A DNA stretch of 64,000 nt. Source: Mytilus edulis (taxonomy: Eukaryota; Mollusca; Bivalvia; Mytilida; Mytilidae). Made by a program: the position numbers and the translations under genes. The notes under the pieces were generated by a model. The model made no database searches. It was given only the letters and a program-made list of their open reading frames with translations, and was not told the DNA's origin. Positions within the stretch are counted from its first letter, which is position 1. Every line of letters starts with the position of its first letter. The stretch is from the NCBI RefSeq assembly GCF_963676685.1, contig NC_092345.1, forward strand, positions 25,009,585-25,073,584, read 5' to 3'. Below, piece after piece: positions 23,501 through 33,511 of this stretch.

Positions 23501-26500
23501 TAATGTTTCATAAAACGTATCTCTATATTTATTTTTTGGCGAAGATATTATTTTATTATAATTGCGTGTAAAGAAGATGTAATGACTATGGTTTTACAAT
23601 TTTATTTCATTTAAATTTAAATCTAACAATAATTACAACTAAACACTGAACTCCATGCATGTAGTCAGAATATGATATGAATTGCACTATTACATGAAAT
23701 TACTGTAACATTTCAATTTAGTCCTCTTTTTATGATGACAGCAAAAAATATATAGCATTACCAACAAAAGGTACCCGAAGGACTTACATATATCTGAGAA
23801 TAAAAGCAATAAAGACTAAATATATATAAAACAAACAAAACTGTTTGAAGTCCTGACTTGAATGTCAAAATTGTTTTGACTATTGCAAAATGAAACATCG
23901 AATTTCTAACGAAAAATGTTTTCAGAAAGTTTCGTAAATACTTGATTCATTTGCCAGATAAGACTGTTTATATGCTCACTATATATTGATGGATTGAATG
24001 GTGTTTAACAACACTTTCAGGACTATTGGTTATATCGATGAGGTCACTTTTATTGCTGGAGGATTCCGAAGGGCATGTAGAGAACCACCGAACTTGAGTT
24101 AGAAATCTGACAATCCTAGTCAAAATGTATTAAAATACAACTCACAATCTCTGTAGTTAAAATTCTAAGATCACTTGTCCGTCGAGGCCCATCAAATAGT
24201 TTGCACGTTTAAATGAAATCTGGATTCTTTTGAAAAAAATGTTTGTGTTGAACGTAAATTTAACTCAAGAAATTGATCTTTGAAAAATAAGTACCAAACA
24301 GGCCTAGGGAATCCGATACAGTTTCAGAGATTTGAAACGAATAAGTTATACACATTAAAGATTTATGCTTCAATTTTTGTCATTTTGTTTTATCTTTTTT
24401 CATGTATGTTCCTAGTAAATGATAATTATTGATACATTGATACCAATAATAAACTCTTAAAAAAATAAAATAAAAAAAAAATAAAAAAATTTACTTTTAA
24501 GGATGGTCGATTTTTTCTTTTTGTAAAATTTCGGAACCAAATTGAATGATTTTTTTAACATGTAGAGCTTGACAAAAATTTTGCACGCTAACCCTACATT
24601 TCTTTTCATAATTCGATAACATATAGTTTTAAAATCCATTTTTAAGTTTAATTATTTTTTTTAATTTTTGAAAGACGAAAATGTTCTTTTTTTTTTAAAT
24701 GTATAGAAAATGTACAGATACACAGGTATTTGTATCATTATTTATTTGTACCTGAGAATTGTATTTCGTTTTCACGCGTGTGATTTTTCCACTCCAATAG
24801 ATATGCGTCTATGAAATCTCGCAAGTCATCTTCGTCAAAAGTACGTTTATGTTCCTCGATAATGTTGGCCATCTGAGCTTTTAGGTCTTTGACAAGATCG
24901 ATACATTTTTGTGTCCCAAGAACATCGGAAATATAGCTTACATAATGTAGGTATGGAATCCAATTTACCATGGGTAGATAAGGATTAGACAAAAGTTCTT
25001 CCAAGTCTTTGATAAGTTTCTGAAATATTTTGTCATCGTAGTTAAATCTTTTACCAAATACGATGGAACAAATTATATTTGAGACAGCTTCTCTAACAGA
25101 AGTTTCAATGTTGACAGGACGCCCTTTCTTGCTTTCCAAAACTTCCATGAAAAATTCAATCTCTTCCAGAATTTTTGATTCCATATTACGTTTACCAAAT
25201 CCAAAATGTCGTAAAGCGTTTATCGTAAAAGTTCTTTGTGCTTTCCATAAAGCACCACTTGGAGCAGCAATCCCTACATTAAAGAGATTTAATTGCTTGC
25301 ATTTTAGTATATACATGTATCTTGTTTAATTTCGACTGGGTTTCAACCTGTTTAATAATATACGAAACACTTTTTAAAATGTTTTAAAATGTTTGACATC
25401 GGGACAGATGTCATACAGATGTCATACTGGTTATGTGCAAAAGATTAGATCAACGATTCTTATGATTTTAAATCAACTCATTCCATGAAATAGTTGAAAT
25501 AGGTTCTTCATATTGTATAAGCAATACTAGTTAGTGACAAATGCAAAATATAACAAGCACCAACTAAAAATGTATACATACAATCAAAACTACCATAAGA
25601 TCCATGCTATAAGCTCATATAATAAATTCACTCAAATGGTCTGGTTGTGGCTTTTTCTTGACAGCATTAAAACTGTTAGTAATGGCACATATTCGTTTGA
25701 ATGTTGATTTATTGAAAATGTATACACTGGAATTTGTTTCTGAATCCCCCCTATATACCTTAATAGAATTATTTATCAAATTGTTATTGAAAGACATACA
25801 AGAAAGATCGTTAAATTGACAATAATTGGTGCGTCATATACTCTAGTTAACTAAGGGGGCTCCTGGGTATAAATCTTTTTTTTTGTTCTAATATAGGATT
25901 TCGCTATATTTTTTTATAAATGAACTTTATCATATACTTAAAAGAAAAATGAAATAAAAAAAAAATGGGATCACCGTTCATTTAAGCTCACAGTCTGCCT
26001 CCGGAAGAAGCATACATTTTTGTTAATGTCCTTTTTTTTCTGTTGAACTAATGGGAGAAATAGAGGTAATATCGAAATAAAAAAATAACCCAATTACAGA
26101 AATCGATTAAATTTTACAATTATTTAGTTTATGTACAGCTTATTTGAAAACAATAATAAAAAATATAGGTCACCGATGAGTTAAAAAAGATATTTCAAAT
26201 TTAATGCCAAAAAATGGCATTTTTGTATCAAAGGGAGATAATTTGGAGCTTTTTCAATGATATAAACATTTTAAAAGTCATCTGGAGCGATTTTTTGGCT
26301 TGATTTTTGTACCATATCATAAAGTAATAACTAATAGTGTAATAAATAAAATTTGTAATGAAAAAATAAAGGTTTAATTTTTTGCTGAAATTTTTGTACC
26401 CATGAGCCACCTTTAATAATATTTGAAACAGCTTCTCTAAAAAGAAGTTTCAATGTTGACAGGACGCCCTAATAAAAACATGTCTAACTTCCTGGTTCTA

Positions 26501-27685
26501 TCGTTCACAGGCAATTATTATTTAATCCAATTATCATTTTGGAAAATTTTAAGTTTTAAAAATAAACTTAAAATTTTCCAAAATGATAATTGGATTAAAC
26601 TTAAAATTTTCCAAAATGATAATTGGATTAAATAATAATTGCCTGTGAACGATAGAGCCGGGAAGTTAGACATTTTTTTATTTGTCTCTTAGACACTAAA
26701 TCCATGTGATGATCCATGACTGATACTTTAGTCAGGATATTGCTTTTTGATTTTGAAGTAGCTTTCAGTCTCTAGCTCCGATGATCGATAAACGAAGAAA
26801 AATAAACGTTTTCACCATCAACCAGATTTATGACAAAACAATAAACGTAAACAAATGTGACTGATAGACTAGTCTACTACCACTGATTAATAGTCGCCCG
26901 TTTTTGTAATAACCTTGTAAGCCAATTTTCAACACGAAGTTTGCAAATTTGACGTTTCAGCCATTTTAGCCTGTATTTTACACTGCAATGTTAAAAGCCT
27001 CACGCTTCGATTTTTAAAATAGCTCAGGAACCTGTATTTTTGCAACAACAGTCATTATGTTTCGTTTAAATGGTGTATATTGTTGTGTATATTCATTTTC
27101 TGCCCCGCCAACCTGTCTATCACTTAAATTAAAATTAAAACAGACATTTTTTCAAAATTCCCTATCATTTTAATGTAATTTCCGTGACCCGTATCCGATT
27201 TCTTTAGTATAATATCAAATGAGCAAAGTGGCGTTGATTTCTGGATATGCTGTGATGAGACAAGTGCATCAAGACTGTTTTGACTGTACTGTAAAACTTT
27301 CAATCGAAGGTACGTCAGGTTATACATTCAAGATAAATTAAAACTGACCTTTGCCGTCTTGAACTTTCGTGAAGAAAAACACATCCGGCCGGTCAGAAAA
27401 TATATCCGCATGTTTGACAAAGGCTTCATGGAGTGTACTTGTATCATTAATAAAAACAACCCAATATGGCCCTAAAGACAGACTGTACATTCGTCCATAC
27501 TTTTGTGATAGTTGTCTAGTTTTTGTTAATATGTCCACTCCAAATAAACTCAACAAATTCCCGATCACGGGCAGCGGTGTTGGCCCCGGTGGTAAGTCCG
27601 ACGGACGACGAGACTGTTTCCATAAAAATATGTATGACAATATAAAAATAAAAACCAAAAGAATCCAAACAGCAATGTCATCCAT
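20594..27685 (-). CDS. Cytochrome P450, clan 2 (CYP2-like), complete four-exon gene, paralogue of the downstream one
   Basis: Predicted exons in transcript order: 27685-27349, 25273-24752, 23367-22924, 20769-20594, again all phase 1, giving 492 residues. The start at 27685 is preferred over an in-frame ATG at 27718 because that upstream ATG lies inside an inserted repeat element and because the hydrophobic anchor then begins directly (MDDIAVWILLVFIFIL). Hallmarks: proline hinge [17 protein letters not shown] in helix C, AGTDTT in helix I (300-305), ETLR (357-360), FDPSRY, haem loop FSLGRRVCPGE with Cys439. The last exon lies alone, 2.2 kb downstream of exon 3, and starts with the second half of the haem-loop glycine codon. 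Role as for its neighbour: endoplasmic-reticulum monooxygenase of unknown substrate. The two proteins are clearly similar along their whole length, indicating tandem duplication. Intron 1 donor is GTCAGT, a weaker form than the others. Confidence 0.93.
21230..21674. mobile_element. Long-inverted-repeat MITE, copy A (445 bp), in P450 intron 3
   Basis: The element is almost one long palindrome: its first ~190 bases are repeated inverted at the other end, from AGTATGAAATTCAAAACAGT to its complement, with an inner hairpin GTTTTGATTTATAT-AATT-GATATAAATCAAAA at about 21440-21472. Flanking ATT/ATT looks like a 3-bp target duplication. A second copy with the same length is at 36254-36699. No coding capacity. 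Confidence 0.75.
22123..22395 (-). CDS. Candidate small secreted protein (90 residues) nested in P450 intron 3
   Basis: An ATG-initiated frame (22395) begins with a typical signal peptide (PLLLIFLTVSLQHVEG, cleavage expected near residue 25). The remaining 65 residues carry five cysteines (KACYP, DNMCYF, RICVV, VTCVP, ADCYS). The frame lies on the same strand as the host P450 gene, in the intron before its last exon. I do not recognise the family. It could be a small independent gene, the first exon of a larger one, or a chance frame. The hydrophobic segment and cysteine spacing argue mildly for a real gene, but no promoter, splice partner or homologue can be shown from the sequence. Confidence 0.35.
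   Translation of the reverse strand: MPPTNLLSTPLLLIFLTVSLQHVEGLSKACYPRVREVVGSVSLVSSNERTDNMCYFSADTAAFRAKIGRLLFRICVVMVTCVPADCYSVN
26415..26471 (-). pseudogene. Duplicated scrap of P450 exon 2 inside intron 1
   Basis: This ~57-base segment (plus strand ...TTTGAAACAGCTTCTCTAAA...GTTTCAATGTTGACAGGACG...) repeats the sequence of exon 2 at about 25076-25127 with a few differences, including a small insertion (AAAAAGAAG for AACAGAAG). It covers about 18 codons around VREAVSNII. It has no splice borders and is followed at once by a foldback element. It is a partial duplication, probably created during the foldback insertion or repair. Confidence 0.75.
26478..26676. mobile_element. Foldback element with ~75-bp arms and a duplicated inner segment
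   Basis: The left arm (from ATGTCTAACTTCCTGGTTCT through CGTTCACAGGCAATTATTAT to GGAAAATTTTAAG, about 26478-26555) is repeated inverted at the right (about 26600-26676). A 34-base piece of the arm (AAACTTAAAATTTTCCAAAA onward) occurs twice in a row at 26564-26631. The arm carries only two or three mismatches, so the structure is young. No coding capacity. Intron 1 of the second P450 gene. Confidence 0.75.
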
Positions 27686-27704
27686 ATTAACCTTGAATAT
27701 TTTT

Positions 27705-28080
27705 ATATGGAACGCCATGACTGCCTTATGTTAATGATAAGCATTATATGCAGTGCTCACAACATTATATGGAGTGCTCACACCATTATATGCAGTGCTC
27801 ACAACATTATATGGAGTGGCTGTGCTCACACCATTATATGCAGTGCTCACAACATTATATTAAGTGCTCACAACATTATATTAAATGCTAACAACATTAT
27901 ACGCAGTGGTCCAAACATTATATGCAGTGGTCACAACATTATATGAAGTGGTCAAAACATTATATGAAGTGCTCACAACATTATATGAAGTGGTCACAAC
28001 ATTATACGTTTTTTGTTGTATCATGAGATTGATGTATGCTGAGATTGATGAATGATGAGTCATTCGGTAAACTTCGTTTT
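27705..28080 (+). mobile_element. Minisatellite-cored element, copy 1, abutting the P450 start
   Basis: The unit consists of a unique left part (ATATGGAACGCCATGACTGC ... AATGATAAGC), a core of about 12-13 tandem 21-bp repeats (AACATTATATGCAGTGCTCAC and variants, 27740-28011) and a right part (TTTTGTTGTATCATGAGATT ... ATTCGGTAAACTTCGTTTT). The inverted copy at 33512-34092 has the same left part, core and right part. The left border lies 20 bases upstream of the ATG of the second P450 gene, so its 5' untranslated region and promoter must lie in or beyond this element. Elements with tandem-repeat cores (pearl-type and Helitron-related) are known in bivalves; I could not find diagnostic ends here. 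Confidence 0.75.
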
Positions 28081-28330
28081 TTAGCGGAAATCACCGAATC
28101 CATAATTGGTAAATTACGGTAATGCCCAGCAAACAAATTTAAACAGTTATTAAAGTCATGTTATCATAAGGCAGTATACAATATTTAAAACTGATTGAAA
28201 TAAGTAAGGAAAAGATGAAACTAAGAGGTGAATGATTGAAGTAGTTCTGTTCGTCGTAAGAAATACGAATGGCAAAATGTAAGTTAAATAATAAAATGTT
28301 TATTTAATGAAATATCGAAGGAAAATTTGT

Positions 28331-29134
28331 ATATATGTTCCAGACCGTATGAGTATTTGGACCGTACGCGTACGGTCTGGACCGTATGCGTACTTCTTCA
28401 AAATACGCATACGGTCGGACCGTACGCGTACGGTCCAACTAATAATAAGAAGATGGTCAAGTTTATCAGATACAAATGTAAATAACAGATAAAAAAATCT
28501 TATATCTCAAATTGATATAAAAAGTTCAATTGATATTGAAATGAAAACTTAATATTCTAACTTTTTAAAAAGGTCACGCTAGTTTAATCTGTTAATCTCC
28601 TGTAATTAGCATGTCAGTAATTAATTAAAGGCCAGTATGCTCATTGAAATTGAGGTTAACGGATGTAAACAAAACGTACAAGGACAATTGTTTTATAATA
28701 TTTGTGAACTTTAAAAAAAAAATGCATATGCAAAGGAACATGAATGGACCTCAAACATGTAAATGTAAATTAATAAAAAAAAACATAACATTCCTTGTGG
28801 TACATTGCAGTTAGTGTCAACTGGAACGAGAGTACAAAAATGGGATTCAGATATAGAATTAAACAAACATTTAATTTCAATTGTACGCTTATTCACTTAC
28901 CCATCTGATGTAAAAATAGCATCTTGGAGAACTAAAGTTACAAATTTTTGGTTATTGTTTATTTTTTTAATTTAACCCATATGATACCAAAACATGTATG
29001 GTCAGCTGGACCGTACGAGTATACTCATACGGTCCGACCGTACGCGTATGGTCGGACCGTACGAGTATACGTATACGGTCCGGACCGTACGCGTACGGTC
29101 CAAATACTCGTATGGTCTGGAACATATATATATA
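28331..29134. mobile_element. Element with CpG-rich stacked-palindrome ends
   Basis: Left end 28331-28440 and right end about 29004-29134 are inverted copies of each other (outermost ATATATGTTCCAGACC and its complement) and each end is itself a series of near-palindromes of the form GGACCGTACGCGTACGGTCC. The ~560 bases between are AT-rich and contain no convincing coding frame. CpG-rich blocks stand out sharply in this AT-rich region. The arrangement suggests a non-autonomous transposon with multiple sub-terminal binding sites. Open frames that run through the palindromes (VRVRSGPYA-type) are side effects of the repeats. Confidence 0.65.
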
Positions 29135-29639
29135 TATGATATATTCCTCGAGTTCATTCCTACTGAAGAACTTTAGCAAGGTGCCACTTTATAGTCCGTA
29201 CTCAGTTTTAAAAAGCTTAATTACCTTTTAAATAAAACAGTCAGCTTTCTATAACGCATAAGTGCCATATTACGCTAGCTTATATATGTCATGATAGAGT
29301 CATTTTTGGCATCGATTTTCAGAATTTGGCATTTTTACATGAATAAGTATCTAACAGATATGGAAAATGCAGTTTAAAGCATTTCATTGTAGGTGTTTAA
29401 CATAACTTTACACCAATTATTCCATTTTTTTACAAGCTTTTTAGCACGCTAAGTAGTTTGTCTTCTAAGTATGATCAGCAGTCTTATATAGAAATATAAA
29501 CTTTCATGAGAAAAATTTACGCTTTCAAGACCCAGTTTAACATCTACATTTAAAGTTATCATCTCTTATGAAAACAGAGTTTGTGGGGATGAATAAAACG
29601 TTTACTACGTTTGTTCGTCAGTTTGCACGGTTAATATAT

Positions 29640-29965
29640 ATAAAAAAAGTGGTATGCTTGCCAATGAAACAACTTTCCATAAGAGACAAAATGACATCAC
29701 AGAAATTAACAACTAAACGGCCACAGTACGGCCTTTAACAATGAGCAAAGCCCATACCACATAGTCAGCTATAGAAGGCCCCGAAATGATAAACGTAAAA
29801 CATTCCTAATTTATGTACAAACAAACGATCGAAAAACTAACATGTATATAACACATTAACAAACGAAAACCACTGAAATAAAGGCTCCTCCTGACTTGGG
29901 ACAGCCACATATATATACAGAATGTGCGGCGGGTTTTAACATGTTAGCGGGATACCAACCCTCCC
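29640..29965 (+). repeat. Dispersed repeat 'GTGGTATGNTTGCCAATG', long copy 2
   Basis: Begins GTGGTATGCTTGCCAATG, runs through GTACGGCCTTTAACAATG, AGCAAAGCCCATACCAC, GAAGGCCCCGAAATGAT and ends around CTCCTCCTGACTTGGGACAG with GTGCGGCGGGTTTTAACATG. It is the longest copy in the window. I remember the same wording as very frequent in mussel DNA. Non-coding. Confidence 0.65.
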
Positions 29966-30361
29966 TCTAAGCTGGGACAGTGGCGTAACAGAACAACTTA
30001 AGAACGAACTATGAAAACCAGTTGTAAAAGGCTTAACTCATCAGATGGGTACAAATATAAATACATCTAACAAGAAAATAGAGTGGACGTGGGCGGGTAC
30101 TTGTATATCCCAACAACAAAAAGACACTATAAGTACTGATCTGAGAAAACTCGCAGTTACTGACAGCTAGTTCAAAGCCACTAACAACTAATAAAAAAAA
30201 CATGCATCTAAGTTTTGCATTTAGGTAAAGATTGAAACAAACTGTGAGTAAAAAAGAATGATTTACTATTATTGGATAGTAACGATTGTCCATGAAAAAA
30301 GAGTCATTTTCAATGCTCTTCAACTTTGTACTTGTTTGGATTTATAAATATTTTAATATGA

Positions 30362-30405
30362 GCGTCACTGATGAGTCTTATGTAGACGAAACGAGCATCT
30401 GGCGT
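30362..30405 (+). ncRNA. Hammerhead ribozyme motif, helix III damaged
   Basis: Helix I arms GCGUCA (30362-30367) and UGGCGU (30400-30405) pair, the core CUGAUGA (30368-30374) and helix II GUCU-UAUGU-AGAC are intact, GAAA (30388-30391) is present, and the cleavage triplet reads AUC. Helix III reads ACGAGCAU: the C-G pair next to the closing A-U is now C-A, compared with ACGCGCGU in the copies at 38155 and 47861. The change G to A is what CpG decay would produce. Self-cleavage is probably weakened or lost. An outer GGAUU/AAUCC pairing (30341-30345 region and 30416-30420) may extend helix I. Confidence 0.65.
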
Positions 30406-31277
30406 ACTAAATTATAATCCTGGTACCTTTGATAACTACTTGACCTAAATTAATTCTGGTTAAGGTACATTAAGATACAAAATATAATCAACTACAAGTC
30501 ATAGAAGAATAATATCTTTTAGATCGCACTTCTTTGATAACAATGGACCTCGAAAAAAGATTCAAATTTGTGTTTAGGTCCAGATGATAGCAACAACACA
30601 TAAAAGAGGAATGCTATTTGTTGCTGAGCACTTCTTTGATTTTATTTTAAGTCCACACAATTTATTTTGTAACAGAAGCACAAAAAAAAAAAAAAAAACG
30701 ATACTCGTTATTATGTCAATATATAATTGTAATATAATTATATTAATGGAAAACTTCTAGTATTGTTTTACTGTGAATTCTTCTCGTTGTTTTTATTGGC
30801 GTTCTAATTCTTCTCACATACAAGCTTGTCTATAGTCTGGGGATTTCTGTTATTTTTGCTACTAATTTTTTTCCATATCCCATGTAAGGATCAATGTAAA
30901 AGGTTGAAAATTTCATATCTGAATATTTTTTTCGTTATCTGGAAAGTTACTTTTGACGACGGATCTTGATTGTTTCTGTGGGGCTTCTTTCTCATGGATA
31001 TGGATCACTCACGGAAAAAAAAATTGAAAATTGTCGAAACTTATTTGACTTTTATGTATAGCATAGTCCGAATTATATTCTTAAAAGAATTTAAATTCAC
31101 AAACTTGTTATTTTGCACCAAACATTGCTGTGACATGCCTTTTTAAAAATATGATTGAAAATCGTAAATGTTTAAGTAAAATTCTATTTGCAATTGCCGA
31201 CCAGCTTTGATAAAAAAAAATGCAATGAACAGGATACTTCTGACAGATATTTGGTTCTCCTTGAAAAATACGTTATA

Positions 31278-31436
31278 GATAATGCATATTTTAAGGTTTT
31301 TCTTGTCGAAGAACACACCGAGGGGTGTCAGGATTGATCAAATGAAAGACCGACCGGAGGGAGGTCTTTCTTTGAACAATCCTGACATCCCGAGCTGTGT
31401 TCTACGACAAGAGAAACCTTAAAATATGCATTATCT
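31278..31436. mobile_element. 159-bp foldback element
   Basis: Left arm AGATAATGCATATTTTAAGG with TCTTGTCGAAGAACAC and GTGTCAGGATTG is mirrored at the right end by CAATCCTGACATCC, GTGTTCTACGACAAGAGAA and CCTTAAAATATGCATTATCT. The centre ACCGACCGGAGGGAGGT is G+C-rich. Non-coding. Confidence 0.7.
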
Positions 31437-32099
31437 GACTTATATACCGTCAAAAAATATTAATTTTATAAAGTTTTGTAAAATTTAGTATCCTATTTTA
31501 CCGACAACACTAAAGTGGGATATTCCTTTCTAATGCGTTCAGGTTTTAAATACGCCCTGCAGCTCATTTAGAATGTGAAATAAAACTCACTAAATAATTT
31601 AGATATAAACCTTTTAAAAATTATTATCCATACACAATAAAAATATTACTGTAACTGCATGAAGTATAAAGACACAAATGTATTGTTACCATCCGATAAC
31701 GGTGTATGACAAATACAAGACACATTGTAATTGTAAGTTGCTGTAATTTATTGTACCACAAACAAATGTAGCTTATGGAAAAGGGGGAGGGGTATGTTTT
31801 TTTGTCTATTTGTTATGTTATTTCTATCGCGGAAAAGTGGTTATTTTTTTTAACAATTTTATTTGAATCGAATGAGATTGTTTTTTGAATAGCAATACAT
31901 TGTTTTAAAAGATAATCTGGATATAATTATATACCCTCCGCACCTGACCCTTTCGTGAGTTACGTTAATGTCATTCAATAGAATATAAGATTATCTTATT
32001 AGTTGATAATTTGATAGAGTAAAAGGTATACGTAAATTTAAAAAAGTTAAGAACTGACACGAAGACGAATATAAATACATGTAGGTCACAGTATGATTT

Positions 32100-32171
32100 C
32101 CTATTCAGTGTGTATCGTTCTGAACATGCATGAAATATTTGCCACTGGACGTTAAGCAAGCAACCAAAATC
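32100..32171 (-). repeat. Short dispersed repeat 'GCTTAACGTCCAGTGGCAAA', minus copy
   Basis: On the minus strand TTGCTTGCTTAACGTCCAGT, then GGCAAATATTTCATGCATG and TTCAGAACGA. The plus-strand partner is at 34868-34918 with GCTTAACGTCCAGTGGCAAA and TTCATGTTCAGGACGA. A weaker relative is at about 11480-11510. Confidence 0.55.
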
Positions 32172-32814
32172 AGTCAACCTTTTCAGTTTGACTCAATATG
32201 ATTTTCAAAATCTTACACACGAATATGTTAAATCTGGATTTATTTTATGAAAGTCTACATTAAAATTCATCTGACATATATGATAATGTTTCTTTATTGT
32301 AGCGATAAATTAACAAAACTTCACGTTATTTGTTTCTAAAATTAAAATACGGGACTACAATGACAGTTTCTTTTACACCTATCATCGATTGAACTTTAAA
32401 AAATAAATTTCCAAATCGACAACAAAAACCTATTAGACGAATAAAGTTTTGAAGTAAATCATAGATTGCATGTTTATCAAGGAAAATAATGACCTCACAC
32501 AGGTCATTATTTTATGCCTTGGAGCATATATCATTGAAACATGGTATCGTCCGGGTTGATTCTGAAAAAGAATGACCTGTCGTTCTGAAAGAAAATAACT
32601 CCATATAGGTATATAATGGGTAATAACATATCTTAATTACAATCCCGAGTAATCTGAATATATTTATTCAGAAATGCACAATATATGTGTATAAATCTAC
32701 ATGTTTTAATACGACTGCAAGAAAAAATGAAAAAAAAAATGGTCGTATATTGCTATCACGTCGTCGTCGTCAGCGTCGCCGAAGACAGATGTTTTCCGGA
32801 TAATAACTGTTGTT

Positions 32815-32884
32815 TAAGTAAATAGAAATCAATCAAATTTTAACACAAGGTTTATAACCACTAAAGAAAGGTTGGGATGGATTT

Positions 32885-32915
<31 letters not shown>

Positions 32916-33130
32916 TATGGTCTTAACTGTTTAGGAATTAGGAGCCAAAAAGGGGGTCGAAATAAACATTTTTGTAGTTTTCAGTCATTAACTGTATGAA
33001 TCTCTCTGAAGTTATACCACAAGTTTCCAAACTACAAAAGGGATGGTTATGTTTTGCTCGGAGGGGTAGGTGGGGGAGGTGTTCTGGCTCAAACCGTTTA
33101 GGAATTAGAGGGAAAAAAGGGAAAAACAAG
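32815..33130 (+). repeat. Dispersed repeat with two TTAGGAATTAG units and a poly(G) tract
   Basis: The unit TTAACTGTTTAGGAATTAGG-AGCC (32924) recurs as CTCAAACCGTTTAGGAATTAG-AG (33089), about 165 bases later. A G21 tract occupies 32895-32915. The same wording occurs at about 5190-5366. The open frames over this segment are repeat artefacts. Confidence 0.5.
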
Positions 33131-33169
33131 GGTTTCTTGGTTAATGGTCAATTAAGACAATTTGAAACC

Positions 33170-33235
33170 AGTGTAAGGAAGGTAATCCAAATATAGTAAG
33201 ATAATCCAGACATGTTTGATTACCTCCCTTACACT
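33170..33235. repeat. Small inverted repeat
   Basis: AGTGTAAGGAAGGTAATC (33170-33187) and GATTACCTCCCTTACACT (33218-33235) are inverted repeats with one mismatch around a loop of about 30 bases. Possibly a very short foldback element. Confidence 0.5.
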
Positions 33236-33511
33236 GCTTTAAAATTATGTGTAAGATTTTTTTTTCCCATATCTGATCTCAGAAATTAAAAAGAAAAAAA
33301 GTGGGGGATACATTTTTCTTTTCTTGAGTTTGGGGTCAGTATGCAACAGCATAGTATATTGCACAAAACAACAAAAAAAGGAGGGTATTTTTTTAATTTT
33401 TGGAGGGGGAGGGGGCTATTCGTAACAGCGTAGTGCAAAAGCAAAAAATTAAGTATAGATTCAAATTATATAACCAATTTTTAGTTCTTTGACTACAGTT
33501 ATTCTGTGTCA

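Noticed and set aside
27707..28063. Open frames with heptad-like repeats (CSAHNII, YNVVTTS) on both strands
   Set aside because: They are the direct result of a 21-bp tandem repeat lacking stop codons; they occur equally on both strands and in copy 2.
28967..29231. Overlapping open frames rich in Arg, Val, Tyr and Gly across the right palindromic end
   Set aside because: They follow from the palindromic GTACGCGTAC repeats and appear in several frames on both strands.
32483..32513. Perfect small hairpin AAAATAATGACCT / AGGTCATTATTTT
   Set aside because: Short, A/T-rich and without flanking duplication; too little to call an element or regulator.
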